Shown: in pieces, positions 26,922 to 34,236 of the stretch | Numbering within the stretch: the stretch's first letter is position 1 | Layout of the letters: every line of letters begins with the position of its first letter | Source: a virus | Length of the DNA: 51,786 nt | Virus record (IMG/VR): IMGVR_UViG_3300025104_000002 | Location: 1 to 51,786 of that record | Direction: 5' to 3' (one strand) | Program-made: the position numbers and the translations under genes | The notes under the pieces: model-generated | Told to the model about the DNA's origin: nothing | The model's input: only the letters and a program-made list of their open reading frames with translations | Database searches by the model: none

Positions 26922-28975
26922 GCAGCCCTCCCACTTGCGCGACTCTGGACTGTGTTGGCTTCCATCCCACCTTTGGGCGCTCCGTCAGGCTGGGTCGGCG
27001 TTTCACCCTGAGCTTGCTGCTGCATCGTAACAGCCATAGCTTGCGCTTGCATCCGACCTTGGTAAGCTGACTTCTCCCGAGATGGGACAACTTCCTCCAC
27101 AGGCATCTGCAACCCTTTCGCCACTTCCCGAAGGATGGTGGCGCGTCCTTCCTTGCCGATGATCTCAAGATCAATCGGGTTGGCGGTTGCATTCAGGAAC
27201 TCGATACGGCGAATGTTGATGGTTTCCTTGACCGCGAGGTTGATCGCGCCCTTGGCAATGACCTCAACGTCGCCCTTGATGGACTCGTCTTCGTCGTAGC
27301 GCATGTTGTACACGAACTGACGCATGACGATGGGCTTCACAATATCTGTGTCGATGTGCATGACCACCTGCCGGATGCCCTTGCCCGCCGCGCCCATGAG
27401 CATGGACAGGCCGGACGACGTGCGCCCAGCGCCCTGCACATTCAGATCGCCGTAGACGTAGGCCGGGATGCCAGAGTGGTCGTCAGCCAGTCGGCTGAAC
27501 TTCTCGTACACAGCCATCAACTCACTGGCGCGTGAATCCGGCTGCGTGAACCGAATGGCCGGTGCGCTCGAACCCACGGGGTCGTTGATGGTCTGCCAAA
27601 TCTTCCACGGTGCAAGTGTCGTGATGTCTTCGTTGGGGGGTAGCCGCTCGACGTTGACCTCAACCTGCGGGCCGCTGGAGATACCCATGTTGTTCACCAG
27701 CGCGCGGGCAGCGGCGTTGCACACGCTCTGCAAGTCTTCGATGATCTCTGGAATACCCTTACCCCAGAACGCACCGGGGTACTTGATGAACGAGGTCTTG
27801 GCGTAGGGTTTCTCGCCCAGCGGGTCGTAGTTGAGAACTGCCTTGATGACGTAGTTGCCCACCATCCAGACGTTGGCATCGTACTCGCGGGCTTCGTCGG
27901 GTACTTCGTCCTCGGACATGCCCCACTCGCGCAGCATCTTGCCGCTGACCTTGCCCCAGAACTCCAGCGCGTCGAACTCGGTGGTCGGGCGCATGTGGGT
28001 GTAGTACTTGCGCTCCTCCTCGTCCTTCTGAAGCTCCACGTCCTCATTGACCCACGACTGGCTGTTGCCGATCTCCAGCACCTTGCGGATGGCGTCCTCG
28101 TCGTACCCCGGCACGCCGATCAGATCGGACAGGGCCGTGCGGGTGAGCTTGTGATGCTCGAACAGGTAGCCGTCGTTGATGTTGGTGATCCCCGGCTCGG
28201 GGTAAATGCGGAACGGATCGACCCGCTCGTACTCCGGCCCGAGCCGTTCAATCGGCTCGACGATGGTTTGGCCGGTGGGGGTGGTCTTCCAACCGAGGGT
28301 GCGCTGACGACGCACGATTGGGCCTTTGATGAACGCTGCCGGGTAGGTGACGAGATCGGTGATGAAGTCGTTGAACGCCTGCTCCCAGCCACCTTGGGCA
28401 AACTGGTCTTGAATCTTGGTCTTCATGCGGTCGGCACGGGTCTGTGCTTCGCGCAGAATGCGGAAACGGTAGTCCTGTGACACCATCTCCTTGAGTTCGG
28501 ACATCTGCTCAGGGGTCGGTGCCTGACCGACTTCCTCGATCATCTTGAGCACCTTCTGTGCGAACTCGTTCTGCACCTCCTTGGCCTGCGCTGGGGACAG
28601 TTCAGGGATGGGGGTGGCTTGCAAGTCCCACGGTGGTGAGCCGTTGTCAAGCAGGATGTCCCGCAGCCAAGACTCCGCAGCGCGGCACTTGACCTCGGTG
28701 ATCATCATGTAGATTTCGGAGCCGCCCTGCGCACGAATCTGTTTGAGCTTGTCAGCCTCGTACTCACCGTTGCGCTGGCGCAACGCACGCAGCATCTTCT
28801 GCTCAATGGGCTTCTTTGCCATCCGGGCAGCATCCCAGCACTGGCGCAGGTAGGCTGCAAGGCCGAGGATCACAGGCTGGTTCTGACGCTCCTGCAATGC
28901 ACGGTCAGACGCCTCCTGCTCTTGCCTTGCAAGATCAGAGTTCGAGACGACTCGCAGGAACGACAGTCCGGCCAT
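26918..28975 (-). CDS. Portal protein
   Basis: The 685-residue product has the organisation of podovirus portals: helical N-terminus (LAAYLRQCWDAARMAKKPIEQ), a middle with FIKGPIVRRQR and YERVDPFRIYPEPG, and a C-terminal helical region (QTNDPVGSSAP-like motif followed by AGRTSSGLSMLMGAAGKGIRQV). It lies between the terminase and scaffold genes. The dodecameric ring function in DNA entry and exit is known for the family. Confidence 0.88.
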   Translation of the reverse strand: MAGLSFLRVVSNSDLARQEQEASDRALQERQNQPVILGLAAYLRQCWDAARMAKKPIEQKMLRALRQRNGEYEADKLKQIRAQGGSEIYMMITEVKCRAAESWLRDILLDNGSPPWDLQATPIPELSPAQAKEVQNEFAQKVLKMIEEVGQAPTPEQMSELKEMVSQDYRFRILREAQTRADRMKTKIQDQFAQGGWEQAFNDFITDLVTYPAAFIKGPIVRRQRTLGWKTTPTGQTIVEPIERLGPEYERVDPFRIYPEPGITNINDGYLFEHHKLTRTALSDLIGVPGYDEDAIRKVLEIGNSQSWVNEDVELQKDEEERKYYTHMRPTTEFDALEFWGKVSGKMLREWGMSEDEVPDEAREYDANVWMVGNYVIKAVLNYDPLGEKPYAKTSFIKYPGAFWGKGIPEIIEDLQSVCNAAARALVNNMGISSGPQVEVNVERLPPNEDITTLAPWKIWQTINDPVGSSAPAIRFTQPDSRASELMAVYEKFSRLADDHSGIPAYVYGDLNVQGAGRTSSGLSMLMGAAGKGIRQVVMHIDTDIVKPIVMRQFVYNMRYDEDESIKGDVEVIAKGAINLAVKETINIRRIEFLNATANPIDLEIIGKEGRATILREVAKGLQMPVEEVVPSREKSAYQGRMQAQAMAVTMQQQAQGETPTQPDGAPKGGMEANTVQSRASGRAA

Positions 28976-28978
28976 CGG

Positions 28979-29290
28979 TTACTTCCAGTCAGAGCAGCGG
29001 TTGTTCGGGTCTTTCTTGGTCTGCTCCAGCGCGTCCATCGCGCCGTAGGGAGACATACCACCTGCGACCATCTTGGCAGCTTTCTTGAGCATCGGCTGGC
29101 TGGTAATGACTTCCGTCTTGCGGAAGTTCTCCTGCTCCATGACACCCTTCTTGTACAGCATACCGCCAGTCACAGTGCTCGGAGGCAGCTTCTCGCCCGA
29201 CATCCAGTCGGTTCGGGGTTGTTTGGCGGTGATGCCCGACTGATCCATCTTGGGATTTGTCGAGTACACCGTTGCGGGTTTGGTCGCCAT
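28979..29290 (-). CDS. Small late protein upstream of portal
   Basis: The start at 29290 is preferred because AAGGAGG lies about 5 nt upstream; a longer open frame to 29368 runs back through the leftward terminator and lacks a site. The product is 103 residues, basic, with GGMLYKKGVMEQENFRKTEV and a C-terminal NNRCSDWK. It is 3 nt upstream of the portal gene. I do not recognise a family. Confidence 0.6.
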   Translation of the reverse strand: MATKPATVYSTNPKMDQSGITAKQPRTDWMSGEKLPPSTVTGGMLYKKGVMEQENFRKTEVITSQPMLKKAAKMVAGGMSPYGAMDALEQTKKDPNNRCSDWK

Positions 29291-29316
29291 ATCAGCCTCC
29301 TTGCGGCAAGATTCTA

Positions 29317-29335
29317 CCACGAAGTATACACGTGG
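29317..29335. promoter_or_regulatory. Inverted repeat upstream of portal operon
   Basis: CCACG and CGTGG are separated by 9 nt. On the minus strand the dyad is followed by TAGAAT, a good -10 element without a convincing -35. Lying between the terminase terminator and the next gene, it may be an activator-dependent promoter or operator that restarts the structural operon. Confidence 0.3.
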
Positions 29336-29342
29336 CAGAACA

Positions 29343-29375
29343 AAAAGAAACCCCGGAGCAAAGCTCAACGGGGTT
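29343..29375 (-). terminator. Terminator after large terminase gene
   Basis: On the minus strand a 7-bp stem (AACCCCG paired with CGGGGTT) with a 13-nt loop is followed by TCTTTTTG. It is a typical intrinsic terminator about 60 nt past the terL stop. The rest of the 29291-29436 gap holds a purine-rich stretch (GGGAGGGCAGGGAGG on the plus strand) without a gene. Confidence 0.65.
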
Positions 29376-29436
29376 GAATCCCTCGGAGGGAGGGCAGGGA
29401 GGTGACAACTGCTGAAGAAGCAGCGACGACATCATA

Positions 29437-31689
29437 TCACGTCCACCCCGCCGCAGGCAAACGCTTGATCTCGCGCCGTCGTTGAATAACACCGCCCTCA
29501 GATGCGTTATGCAAATGGAGCATCAGGTACTGCAAGGCTTCGGCCACGTGCGAGTGCTTGTTCTTGTCGATGTCGCCTTCGCCCTTGGGTTTGAAGCGGT
29601 ACCCGCCCATCATGGCCGCTTTGAGGTGCGTGCAGCGCGGATCGACAAGGAACGCCGGGTCGCCGTCCACCTGCCGCATTAGGTACTCGTCCACGGCGTT
29701 GATGCGGGCCGAGATGTTGTTGGTCTTGGCCGGGATGACCTTGAACCCCTCAGCTTTGATGATGTCCACCGCGCTGCGCTCGTCAGTTTGGGCACGTTGT
29801 ACCCCTGCGGGGTCAACGACGATGAGGACCGGGGCACCGGGGAAGCGTTCGTACAGCAGGGGGCGCAGCACCGTGCGGACAAACCGCTGGATGCCCATGT
29901 CGAAGCTCACCGCTTCGTCGAGGATGAGCGCCCGTCCACGGGGGTCTTGCTGCCCGATCACAGCCGCAGGCGTCAGACCCAAGTCCATGCCGATGACGAT
30001 GGGCCGCACCCCGTTGATAATAGGCCGGATGCGCTCCTTCGCCATGTGGTAGTCTGGTCGGAAGTACTTGTACACCGGCATCCCTGCGGATGACAGCCCG
30101 TACTCACCGTCGATGTAGACCCGGATGTACTCCTCCGAGCGACCCTGCGTATCGTAGTACCCGTCCGGCAGGTTCTCGATGTTCTCGGCGTAAGGGCTGC
30201 GGCCCGAGGGCTGCTTGAACACCTCCCACCCGTTGTTGTTGGGTGACACCCCATCTTTGGGATCGAGGTGTTCGAGTTGGTAGTACCACCACGTGTCCAT
30301 CGTCGGCGGGTTGGTGTCGCCCCACATGCCGTACCACGTCGGCCCGCCGTCCTTTGCAGATGGGTACCGCCCGATCCGCTTACTCATCGCATCCACGATG
30401 TCCGGGTGGATGTCGCGGCATTCGTTGAACCACGCGAAGGTCAATTCCAACGAGTTCAGGTTCGCCACGTCATCGGCATCGTCCAGCGCCCGGAACATGA
30501 TCTCGCACTCCACGTCGCCCACCTTGAAGAAGTAGGTCTTCGTGGTCTTCAGGTACTCGCCACACACACCCGGTGGGAACCAGTCGAGGAACGTCTTGAT
30601 GGTCGTGTCCTGCAACTGGCGAGCGGTTTCACGGACGACGGCTGCACGGGTCTTGCGGATGCCGTTCGCGTTGGGTGCCTGCATGGAGGCACGACGCACG
30701 ATCTCGAACGAACAAGTCACGCTCTTGCCTGAGTTGTGGTGAACCGTCCCATCCACAGTCACATAGTTGTTGGTATCGAGAACCTGCATATCCCAATACA
30801 CCTGCTTGAAAGGCAGACGCTCTATGGATACAACGGTCCCGTCGGACACGGAGTTTCTGTATGAACGCGAACACGCAGCGAATAATCGAACTTTCCAACG
30901 GGCAACGCTCGTCCGTAGAGATCGCAGAGCTTGTCGGGCTTTCCCCTCGCTACGTTCGGAAAGTAATGAAGAAGTTCGACCTCCCGCGTTTTGGAGAGGG
31001 TGCTCAGTCGGGATCACGCAACCACCAGTTTGTGTCTGGACGGCGAGTTGACCATGATGGCTACGTCCTAGTAGCCGCCCCCAAAGACCACCGATACGCA
31101 CGGCAACCGTCTGGGCGAAAGACGAAAGTAATTTTCGAACACCGGCTGGTGATGGAGCAAAAGCTGGGTCGATATCTGCTTCCCGAAGAAGTAGTTGACC
31201 ACGTAGACGGGCTGACTCTGCATAACGCGCCAGATAATCTACGGCTGTTTGCGTCAAACAGTGAGCATCTGGCTCAGACTGCGACAGGGCCGCGTATGTG
31301 GTCTCCAGAGGGGGCGAAGAACATAGGTGCAAGGACTGACCGGGGCGTAGAGATTCAACGGGTTGATAGCTATGGTCAGCGCAGAGCACGCGGTGAAATC
31401 CGGCTGCAACAAATTCTCCTCGCAGCGTTGTCACTCGGTATAGATAGTCCTTTCCTTTTGGGAACGCACCGCCACTTGGAGAAAGCTGGTATCGACCCGT
31501 CTTGTCGTTCCAACTTAGAACGCGCACTGGCCGATCTATACGCTCGATGGGGATGGCCCCCTCCTCAGTTTGGATAAGGGTACCACCTGCGACACAGCCG
31601 ACCGGCCCCATGAGGACGCGCATCTTGGCGTCCGAGGCCATGAACTTCCTGCCGGTGGGCGGGGGTGTGTAGTTGATGTCAAGCGGCAT
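29437..31689 (-). CDS. terL: Large terminase subunit containing an intein
   Basis: The precursor is 750 residues. Removing the intein (residues 32-319) leaves a 462-residue terminase, a normal size. The splice joins GPVG to SGKS and so rebuilds the Walker A motif GPVGSGKS, meaning that ATPase activity depends on splicing. The extein then shows a Walker B region (LELTFAWFNE), a PFAM terminase-type arginine-rich segment and a nuclease domain with IGMDLGLTPAAVIGQ and LIVVDPAGV carrying the metal-binding Asp residues. The enzyme translocates and cuts phage DNA during packaging. The gene follows the small terminase and overlaps a 62-codon gene at its start by 1 nt. Confidence 0.92.
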   Translation of the reverse strand: MPLDINYTPPPTGRKFMASDAKMRVLMGPVGCVAGGTLIQTEEGAIPIERIDRPVRVLSWNDKTGRYQLSPSGGAFPKGKDYLYRVTTLRGEFVAAGFHRVLCADHSYQPVESLRPGQSLHLCSSPPLETTYAALSQSEPDAHCLTQTAVDYLARYAESARLRGQLLLREADIDPAFAPSPAGVRKLLSSFAQTVAVRIGGLWGRLLGRSHHGQLAVQTQTGGCVIPTEHPLQNAGGRTSSLLSERSEGKARQALRSLRTSVARWKVRLFAACSRSYRNSVSDGTVVSIERLPFKQVYWDMQVLDTNNYVTVDGTVHHNSGKSVTCSFEIVRRASMQAPNANGIRKTRAAVVRETARQLQDTTIKTFLDWFPPGVCGEYLKTTKTYFFKVGDVECEIMFRALDDADDVANLNSLELTFAWFNECRDIHPDIVDAMSKRIGRYPSAKDGGPTWYGMWGDTNPPTMDTWWYYQLEHLDPKDGVSPNNNGWEVFKQPSGRSPYAENIENLPDGYYDTQGRSEEYIRVYIDGEYGLSSAGMPVYKYFRPDYHMAKERIRPIINGVRPIVIGMDLGLTPAAVIGQQDPRGRALILDEAVSFDMGIQRFVRTVLRPLLYERFPGAPVLIVVDPAGVQRAQTDERSAVDIIKAEGFKVIPAKTNNISARINAVDEYLMRQVDGDPAFLVDPRCTHLKAAMMGGYRFKPKGEGDIDKNKHSHVAEALQYLMLHLHNASEGGVIQRRREIKRLPAAGWT
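30806..30834 (+). promoter_or_regulatory. Possible promoter for antisense HNH gene
   Basis: TTGAAA (30806-30811) and TACAAC (30829-30834) are separated by 17 nt, a five-of-six and four-of-six match to sigma-70 boxes, about 27 nt before the HNH start codon. It lies inside sequence that encodes the C-terminal splicing blocks of the intein on the opposite strand. Its function is inferred only. Confidence 0.25.
30861..31577 (+). CDS. HNH homing endonuclease antisense within the TerL intein
   Basis: The 238-residue product has an N-terminal HTH (SVEIAELVGLSPRYVRKVMKK, about residues 18-38) and a full HNH nuclease region at about 90-140: EHRLVMEQKLGRYL, VVDHVDGLTLHN and APDNLRLF, supplying the H..DH..N..N/H pattern of phage HNH endonucleases. 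A C-terminal region of about 100 residues ends near ARWGWPPPQFG. The start is supported by CGGAG 7 nt upstream. The whole gene lies inside the intein DNA (30733-31596) on the opposite strand, leaving 19 nt at the block A end and 128 nt at the block F/G end. First codon positions face first codon positions; the second of each gene faces the third of the other. It is likely the homing nuclease that spreads the intein. Confidence 0.9.
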   Translation: MNANTQRIIELSNGQRSSVEIAELVGLSPRYVRKVMKKFDLPRFGEGAQSGSRNHQFVSGRRVDHDGYVLVAAPKDHRYARQPSGRKTKVIFEHRLVMEQKLGRYLLPEEVVDHVDGLTLHNAPDNLRLFASNSEHLAQTATGPRMWSPEGAKNIGARTDRGVEIQRVDSYGQRRARGEIRLQQILLAALSLGIDSPFLLGTHRHLEKAGIDPSCRSNLERALADLYARWGWPPPQFG

Positions 31690-31877
31690 CAGTGCTCCCT
31701 GAGTTCGCCAGACTCGTACTTCTCACGCTGGTCGAGCGCGTTGTGGATGATGACACACGGTTCTTCCTCGTCTGGCGTCGGGTGGCACCAGCAGGCAATG
31801 CTTGTCTCGTGCTCCCGCAGATCGTTCAGTGGCACCACGTGGATCAGGTCATCCGTGCTGCGGTACATGGACTTCAT
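31689..31877 (-). CDS. Small Cys/His-containing protein upstream of terL
   Basis: The product is 62 residues. It contains IHVVPLNDLREHETS followed by CWCHPTPDEEEPCVIIHNALDQRE. This short conserved-looking pattern is one I associate with small proteins near phage terminase genes. The Cys/His residues could bind a metal. The gene overlaps terL by one base and the gene upstream by 29 nt. Function unknown. Confidence 0.6.
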   Translation of the reverse strand: MKSMYRSTDDLIHVVPLNDLREHETSIACWCHPTPDEEEPCVIIHNALDQREKYESGELREH

Positions 31878-32073
31878 CCGGGCCTCCTATCAGCAAAATA
31901 ACAAACTCACGACCACGCTTCTTGGACCGGGTAATGTGCGCCCGGTACGACTTACCCTGCCGGCGGAGTTCATTCTCCACGGTGATGGCCTCACTGGCGC
32001 TGCGCAGCTTCAGGGCCTTGAAGCCCTCGTAAGTTTGGGTGAACAGTTCTTCAATGTTCGATGGCAGTTGCAT
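31849..32073 (-). CDS. Small basic protein in terminase cluster
   Basis: The product is 74 residues with a helical N-terminus (IEELFTQTYEGFKALKLRS) and a strand-rich basic second half (KSYRAHITRSKKRGREFVILLIG). It overlaps both neighbours, TerS and the 62-codon gene, which fits tight late-operon packing. A nucleic-acid-binding role is possible from its charge but unproven. Confidence 0.5.
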   Translation of the reverse strand: MQLPSNIEELFTQTYEGFKALKLRSASEAITVENELRRQGKSYRAHITRSKKRGREFVILLIGGPDEVHVPQHG

Positions 32074-32530
32074 CTTCGGACTCGATGGTGGTAGCTTCGA
32101 TGGTTCGGGCGTCGCGTGGGTCTGGGCCGAGGTTGATGGTGATCTTCACACCACCGGAATTATTCTCCTGTGCGCCAGCATCCTTCGGCTCTAAACCGGC
32201 CCACTTCACGGTGGATTTGATCAGGTCGGCCTTCACAGCCGGGGAGACGGCTGGGTCGTGGATCAACAGCCAAGATGTCGTCAGGAGTTCTTCAGCCTGC
32301 GCACGCGCCTTGAGCTTGAACGTCAGGCCCTTGTCCCTGATCTCGCCACGGTACTGCTCCACCTTCTTCAAGAAGATGGGGTCGGCGTTGAAGGCGAGGA
32401 TGTCGTTGGCCGTGATGTTGTGCCGCCCCATGATTTCTTGGAGCGTTTCACCACTGCCTTCCAGAGTCAGAGCGACATCGAAGGCCAGCCGGTCATTCCA
32501 CTTGGTGTGGTTTAGAGGTAGGTTGTCCAT
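32051..32530 (-). CDS. Small terminase subunit (putative)
   Basis: The 159-residue product has an N-terminal helical DNA-binding-like part (DRLAFDVALTLEGSGETLQEIMGRHNITANDIL), a helical oligomerisation-like middle (YRGEIRDKGLTFKLKARAQAE), and a Thr/Glu-rich C-terminal tail. This layout and its place as first gene of the late block directly before terL fit TerS, which recognises DNA for packaging. The start at 32530 has no clear Shine-Dalgarno and lies only 6 nt after a -10 box, so the transcript may be leaderless. Confidence 0.7.
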   Translation of the reverse strand: MDNLPLNHTKWNDRLAFDVALTLEGSGETLQEIMGRHNITANDILAFNADPIFLKKVEQYRGEIRDKGLTFKLKARAQAEELLTTSWLLIHDPAVSPAVKADLIKSTVKWAGLEPKDAGAQENNSGGVKITINLGPDPRDARTIEATTIESEDATAIEH

Positions 32531-32536
32531 ACTGGG

Positions 32537-32567
32537 AATATAGCACCTTGGGTGACGGGGGTGTCAA
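32537..32567 (-). promoter_or_regulatory. Leftward promoter for late block
   Basis: On the minus strand TTGACA is followed after 16 nt by TGC and then TATATT, so the boxes are a consensus -35 and an extended -10 separated by 19 nt in total. The -10 ends 6 nt before the TerS ATG, which puts the predicted transcription start at or next to the start codon. The same TTGACA-N16-TGCTATAWT layout recurs at 46389-46419. Confidence 0.65.
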
Positions 32568-32712
32568 GAGGATCGGGTATGCGGAGGTTTGGGGGTTATC
32601 GGATCGAGCTAACTTTACACGTACTGTTTTTGGGGTCGTGGTGTGGGGGGTTTACTACAAATGCCGGGGGGTCGAATTTTTCCAGTCCATGTGGGCGGGG
32701 TACCCCCCACCT

Positions 32713-32800
<88 letters not shown>

Positions 32801-32848
32801 GAGGCAACTTGACACTTTCGGCGGGTCAAGCGAGTCTGAATGTGTCGA

Positions 32849-32900
32849 TGCAGCAATCGTGCTGCAAGACAGAGTGGGTGCAATCCCGCACCCGTTCTTT
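32849..32900 (+). promoter_or_regulatory. Two-hairpin leader of first early gene
   Basis: A 7-bp hairpin (TGCAGCA, loop ATCG, TGCTGCA) is followed by a 6-bp hairpin (GGGTGC, 6-nt loop, GCACCC) and GTTCTTT. The second could act as a weak terminator or attenuator about 25 nt before the Shine-Dalgarno of the gene at 32924. The regulatory role is inferred from structure alone. Confidence 0.35.
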
Positions 32901-32923
32901 CACAACCTGTACTGGAGGTTACT

Positions 32924-33223
32924 ATGTCTGCAAAAACCTTTGAAGGTTCCGTGTCCATCGTCAAAAATACCAAAGGCGAGATTGCTCTCAAGCGTGACCC
33001 CGAAGGTAGGTTCTCGGCAGCGAACGCCGCCGAGTGCTACGCCAAGATGATGGAGCTTTGCAAAAGGCTCAAGTCGCCGGTCAACAAGTATTCCTTGTTC
33101 ATCGCTGATGGCGGAACCGAGCCAGTGATGTTGGCGAACCGCTTTGGCAATCCGTACATCGCGCTTCTTCCGAAGCGCGGCGATGGCAACGTCAAGCGTA
33201 GCGCAGTGACAAAGCTGGCCTAA
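32924..33223 (+). CDS. Early 99-aa protein, paralogue A
   Basis: The start at 32924 follows GGAGG at a proper distance. The 99-residue product shares length, order and motifs with the product of 35229-35528: an N-terminal FEGSVSIVKN-like strand pair, a helix with Y.KM..L.K, then NRFGNPYIALLPKR and a C-terminal AVTKLA. The two are clear paralogues separated by about 2 kb. The function is unknown. As the first early gene, directly followed by a strong terminator, it may be highly expressed on infection. Confidence 0.75.
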   Translation: MSAKTFEGSVSIVKNTKGEIALKRDPEGRFSAANAAECYAKMMELCKRLKSPVNKYSLFIADGGTEPVMLANRFGNPYIALLPKRGDGNVKRSAVTKLA

Positions 33224-33227
33224 GTTG

Positions 33228-33260
33228 AACCCCGGCCCCTAGCGGGCCGGGGTTCTTTTT
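33228..33260 (+). terminator. Intrinsic terminator
   Basis: A perfect 11-bp stem (AACCCCGGCCC with GGGCCGGGGTT) with a 5-nt loop is followed by CTTTTT. It lies 5 nt after the stop of the 99-residue early gene and so isolates that gene from those downstream. Confidence 0.85.
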
Positions 33261-33275
33261 CCACTGGAGAACACC

Positions 33276-33362
33276 ATGAGCGATGACGCGAAAGCAATCA
33301 TCGGCGCAATCATCTTCGCGCCCATCTTCTACTTTCTGTTGGTCGTAGTGATGAGCGTCTAA
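33276..33362 (+). CDS. Tiny membrane protein (28 aa)
   Basis: A 28-codon frame begins with ATG 8 nt after GGAG. The product is almost entirely one hydrophobic helix (AIIGAIIFAPIFYFLLVVV) after a short acidic start (MSDDAK). Such single-helix mini-proteins are common in phage early regions. It is too short for family assignment. Confidence 0.5.
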   Translation: MSDDAKAIIGAIIFAPIFYFLLVVVMSV

Positions 33363-33402
33363 CAACCGGGCCGCACAAGCGGCCCATCTTCTGGAGAGTG
33401 AC

Positions 33403-33909
33403 ATGAACTACGAATTCGTTCCTGGCGACACCATCGAAATCAAGTCCGGCAAAGTCCTTCACAGGATCCGGGCTACAACTTATATTGAGCCGCAAGGTGT
33501 CAAACCCGGCAATCTCGGCGGGTACATTGAGAGCTCTAGAAACCTCTGCGGCAACGCCTGGGTCTGCGGCGAAGCCCAGGTCTGCGGCAACGCCCAGGTC
33601 TGCGGCAACGCCCAGGTCTGCGGCAACGCCCAGGTCTGCGGCAACGCCATGATCAATGAGAACGGTCTCATCTTCTGGGCTTCGAAAGTGGGTAGTGAGA
33701 ACGGAACGCTCACGGTCTACAACACGACGTCCAACGAGCTCGAGGTGACGCGCGGCTGTTTTAGCGGCTCGGTCGATGATTTCTTAGCCGCGTCCAAGGC
33801 TAAGCACGACGACGACACGCACCGCGAATACCGGCTGCTGATCGAGGTCGCTGTGTCTCGCATCACACGCGCACGCGAACGGCTGGAGCAAACACGACCG
33901 AGAAACTGA
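33403..33909 (+). CDS. Left-handed beta-helix-like repeat protein
   Basis: The 168-residue product has an N-terminal beta segment with LHRIRATTYIEPQGVKPGNLGGYIES, then six consecutive hexapeptide rungs of the form QVCGNA (about residues 50-84), and a charged helical C-terminus. Hexapeptide repeats of this type build a left-handed beta-helix. The LGGYIES start is a pattern I recall from phage and prophage proteins of unknown function. The rungs are encoded by perfect 18-bp DNA repeats. GGAG lies upstream of the start. Confidence 0.75.
   Translation: MNYEFVPGDTIEIKSGKVLHRIRATTYIEPQGVKPGNLGGYIESSRNLCGNAWVCGEAQVCGNAQVCGNAQVCGNAQVCGNAMINENGLIFWASKVGSENGTLTVYNTTSNELEVTRGCFSGSVDDFLAASKAKHDDDTHREYRLLIEVAVSRITRARERLEQTRPRN
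33577..33648 (+). repeat. Four perfect 18-bp tandem repeats
   Basis: The unit CAGGTCTGCGGCAACGCC is present four times without mismatch, preceded by two diverged copies. Each unit encodes one beta-helix rung, so copy changes keep the reading frame and only lengthen or shorten the helix. Perfect identity implies recent expansion. Confidence 0.95.
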
Positions 33910-33985
33910 GACGCGCAACCTCCCATCGTCCCAGGTCTCACGGCAGAGCTTGCGCTGATGGGACTCTACTTCTAACCACAACCAC

Positions 33986-34015
33986 AAACCCGCCGCAAGG
34001 CGGGTTTTCTTTTTG
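33986..34015 (+). terminator. Intrinsic terminator
   Basis: A 9-bp stem (AAACCCGCC with GGCGGGTTT) has a GCAA tetraloop and is followed by TCTTTTTG. It ends the transcript of the beta-helix gene. Confidence 0.85.
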
Positions 34016-34033
34016 CCTACGCACTTCGCATCT

Positions 34034-34084
34034 GGGCTGACGACTGACTCGGGCTGACGACTGACTCGGGTTGACGACTGACTG
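34034..34084. repeat. Three tandem 17-bp repeats
   Basis: GGGCTGACGACTGACTC occurs twice exactly and a third time with two changes (GGGTTGACGACTGACTG). The array is directly followed by a run of ten G. The size and spacing are those of replication iterons or regulator-binding sites. Confidence 0.85.
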
Positions 34085-34236
34085 ACCTGCGGGGGGGGGG
34101 CGTGCCCTCGCTTTTCTTTGTGTTTTTCGAACACCATACGTCGGGGGTTTATAGCACCAGCCTCGCCGCTACCTTACGACTTTACATCGGGGGGACTGGG
34201 CCGCCGGGCAGCAGCTTTACACTTCGCTATAACATT

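Larger units (their letters stand above)
30733..31596 (-). mobile_element. Intein in TerL Walker A motif (288 aa)
   Basis: The intein begins with Cys (CVAGGTLIQTEEGAIPIERI, block A), has a block B-like GEFVAAGFHRVLC, and ends with block F VYWDMQVLDTNNYV and block G VDGTVHHN followed by Ser+1 of the extein. All residues needed for class 1 splicing are visible: Cys1, block B His, penultimate His, terminal Asn and Ser+1. Between blocks B and F there is no in-frame endonuclease domain. The roughly 170 residues there are Arg/Leu/Ser-rich with no recognisable fold, because this DNA encodes an HNH endonuclease on the other strand. Confidence 0.93.

Noticed and set aside
28979-29368. Longer 129-codon version of the gene upstream of portal
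   Set aside because: The added codons cross the terL terminator, whereas the ATG at 29290 has an AAGGAGG site.
32806-32836. TTGACA at 32808 as early promoter
   Set aside because: No acceptable -10 box lies 16-19 nt downstream; the early promoter was not located.
33577-33648. CRISPR-like array
   Set aside because: The 18-bp units are directly adjacent without spacers and encode protein rungs; no other spaced repeat array was seen.
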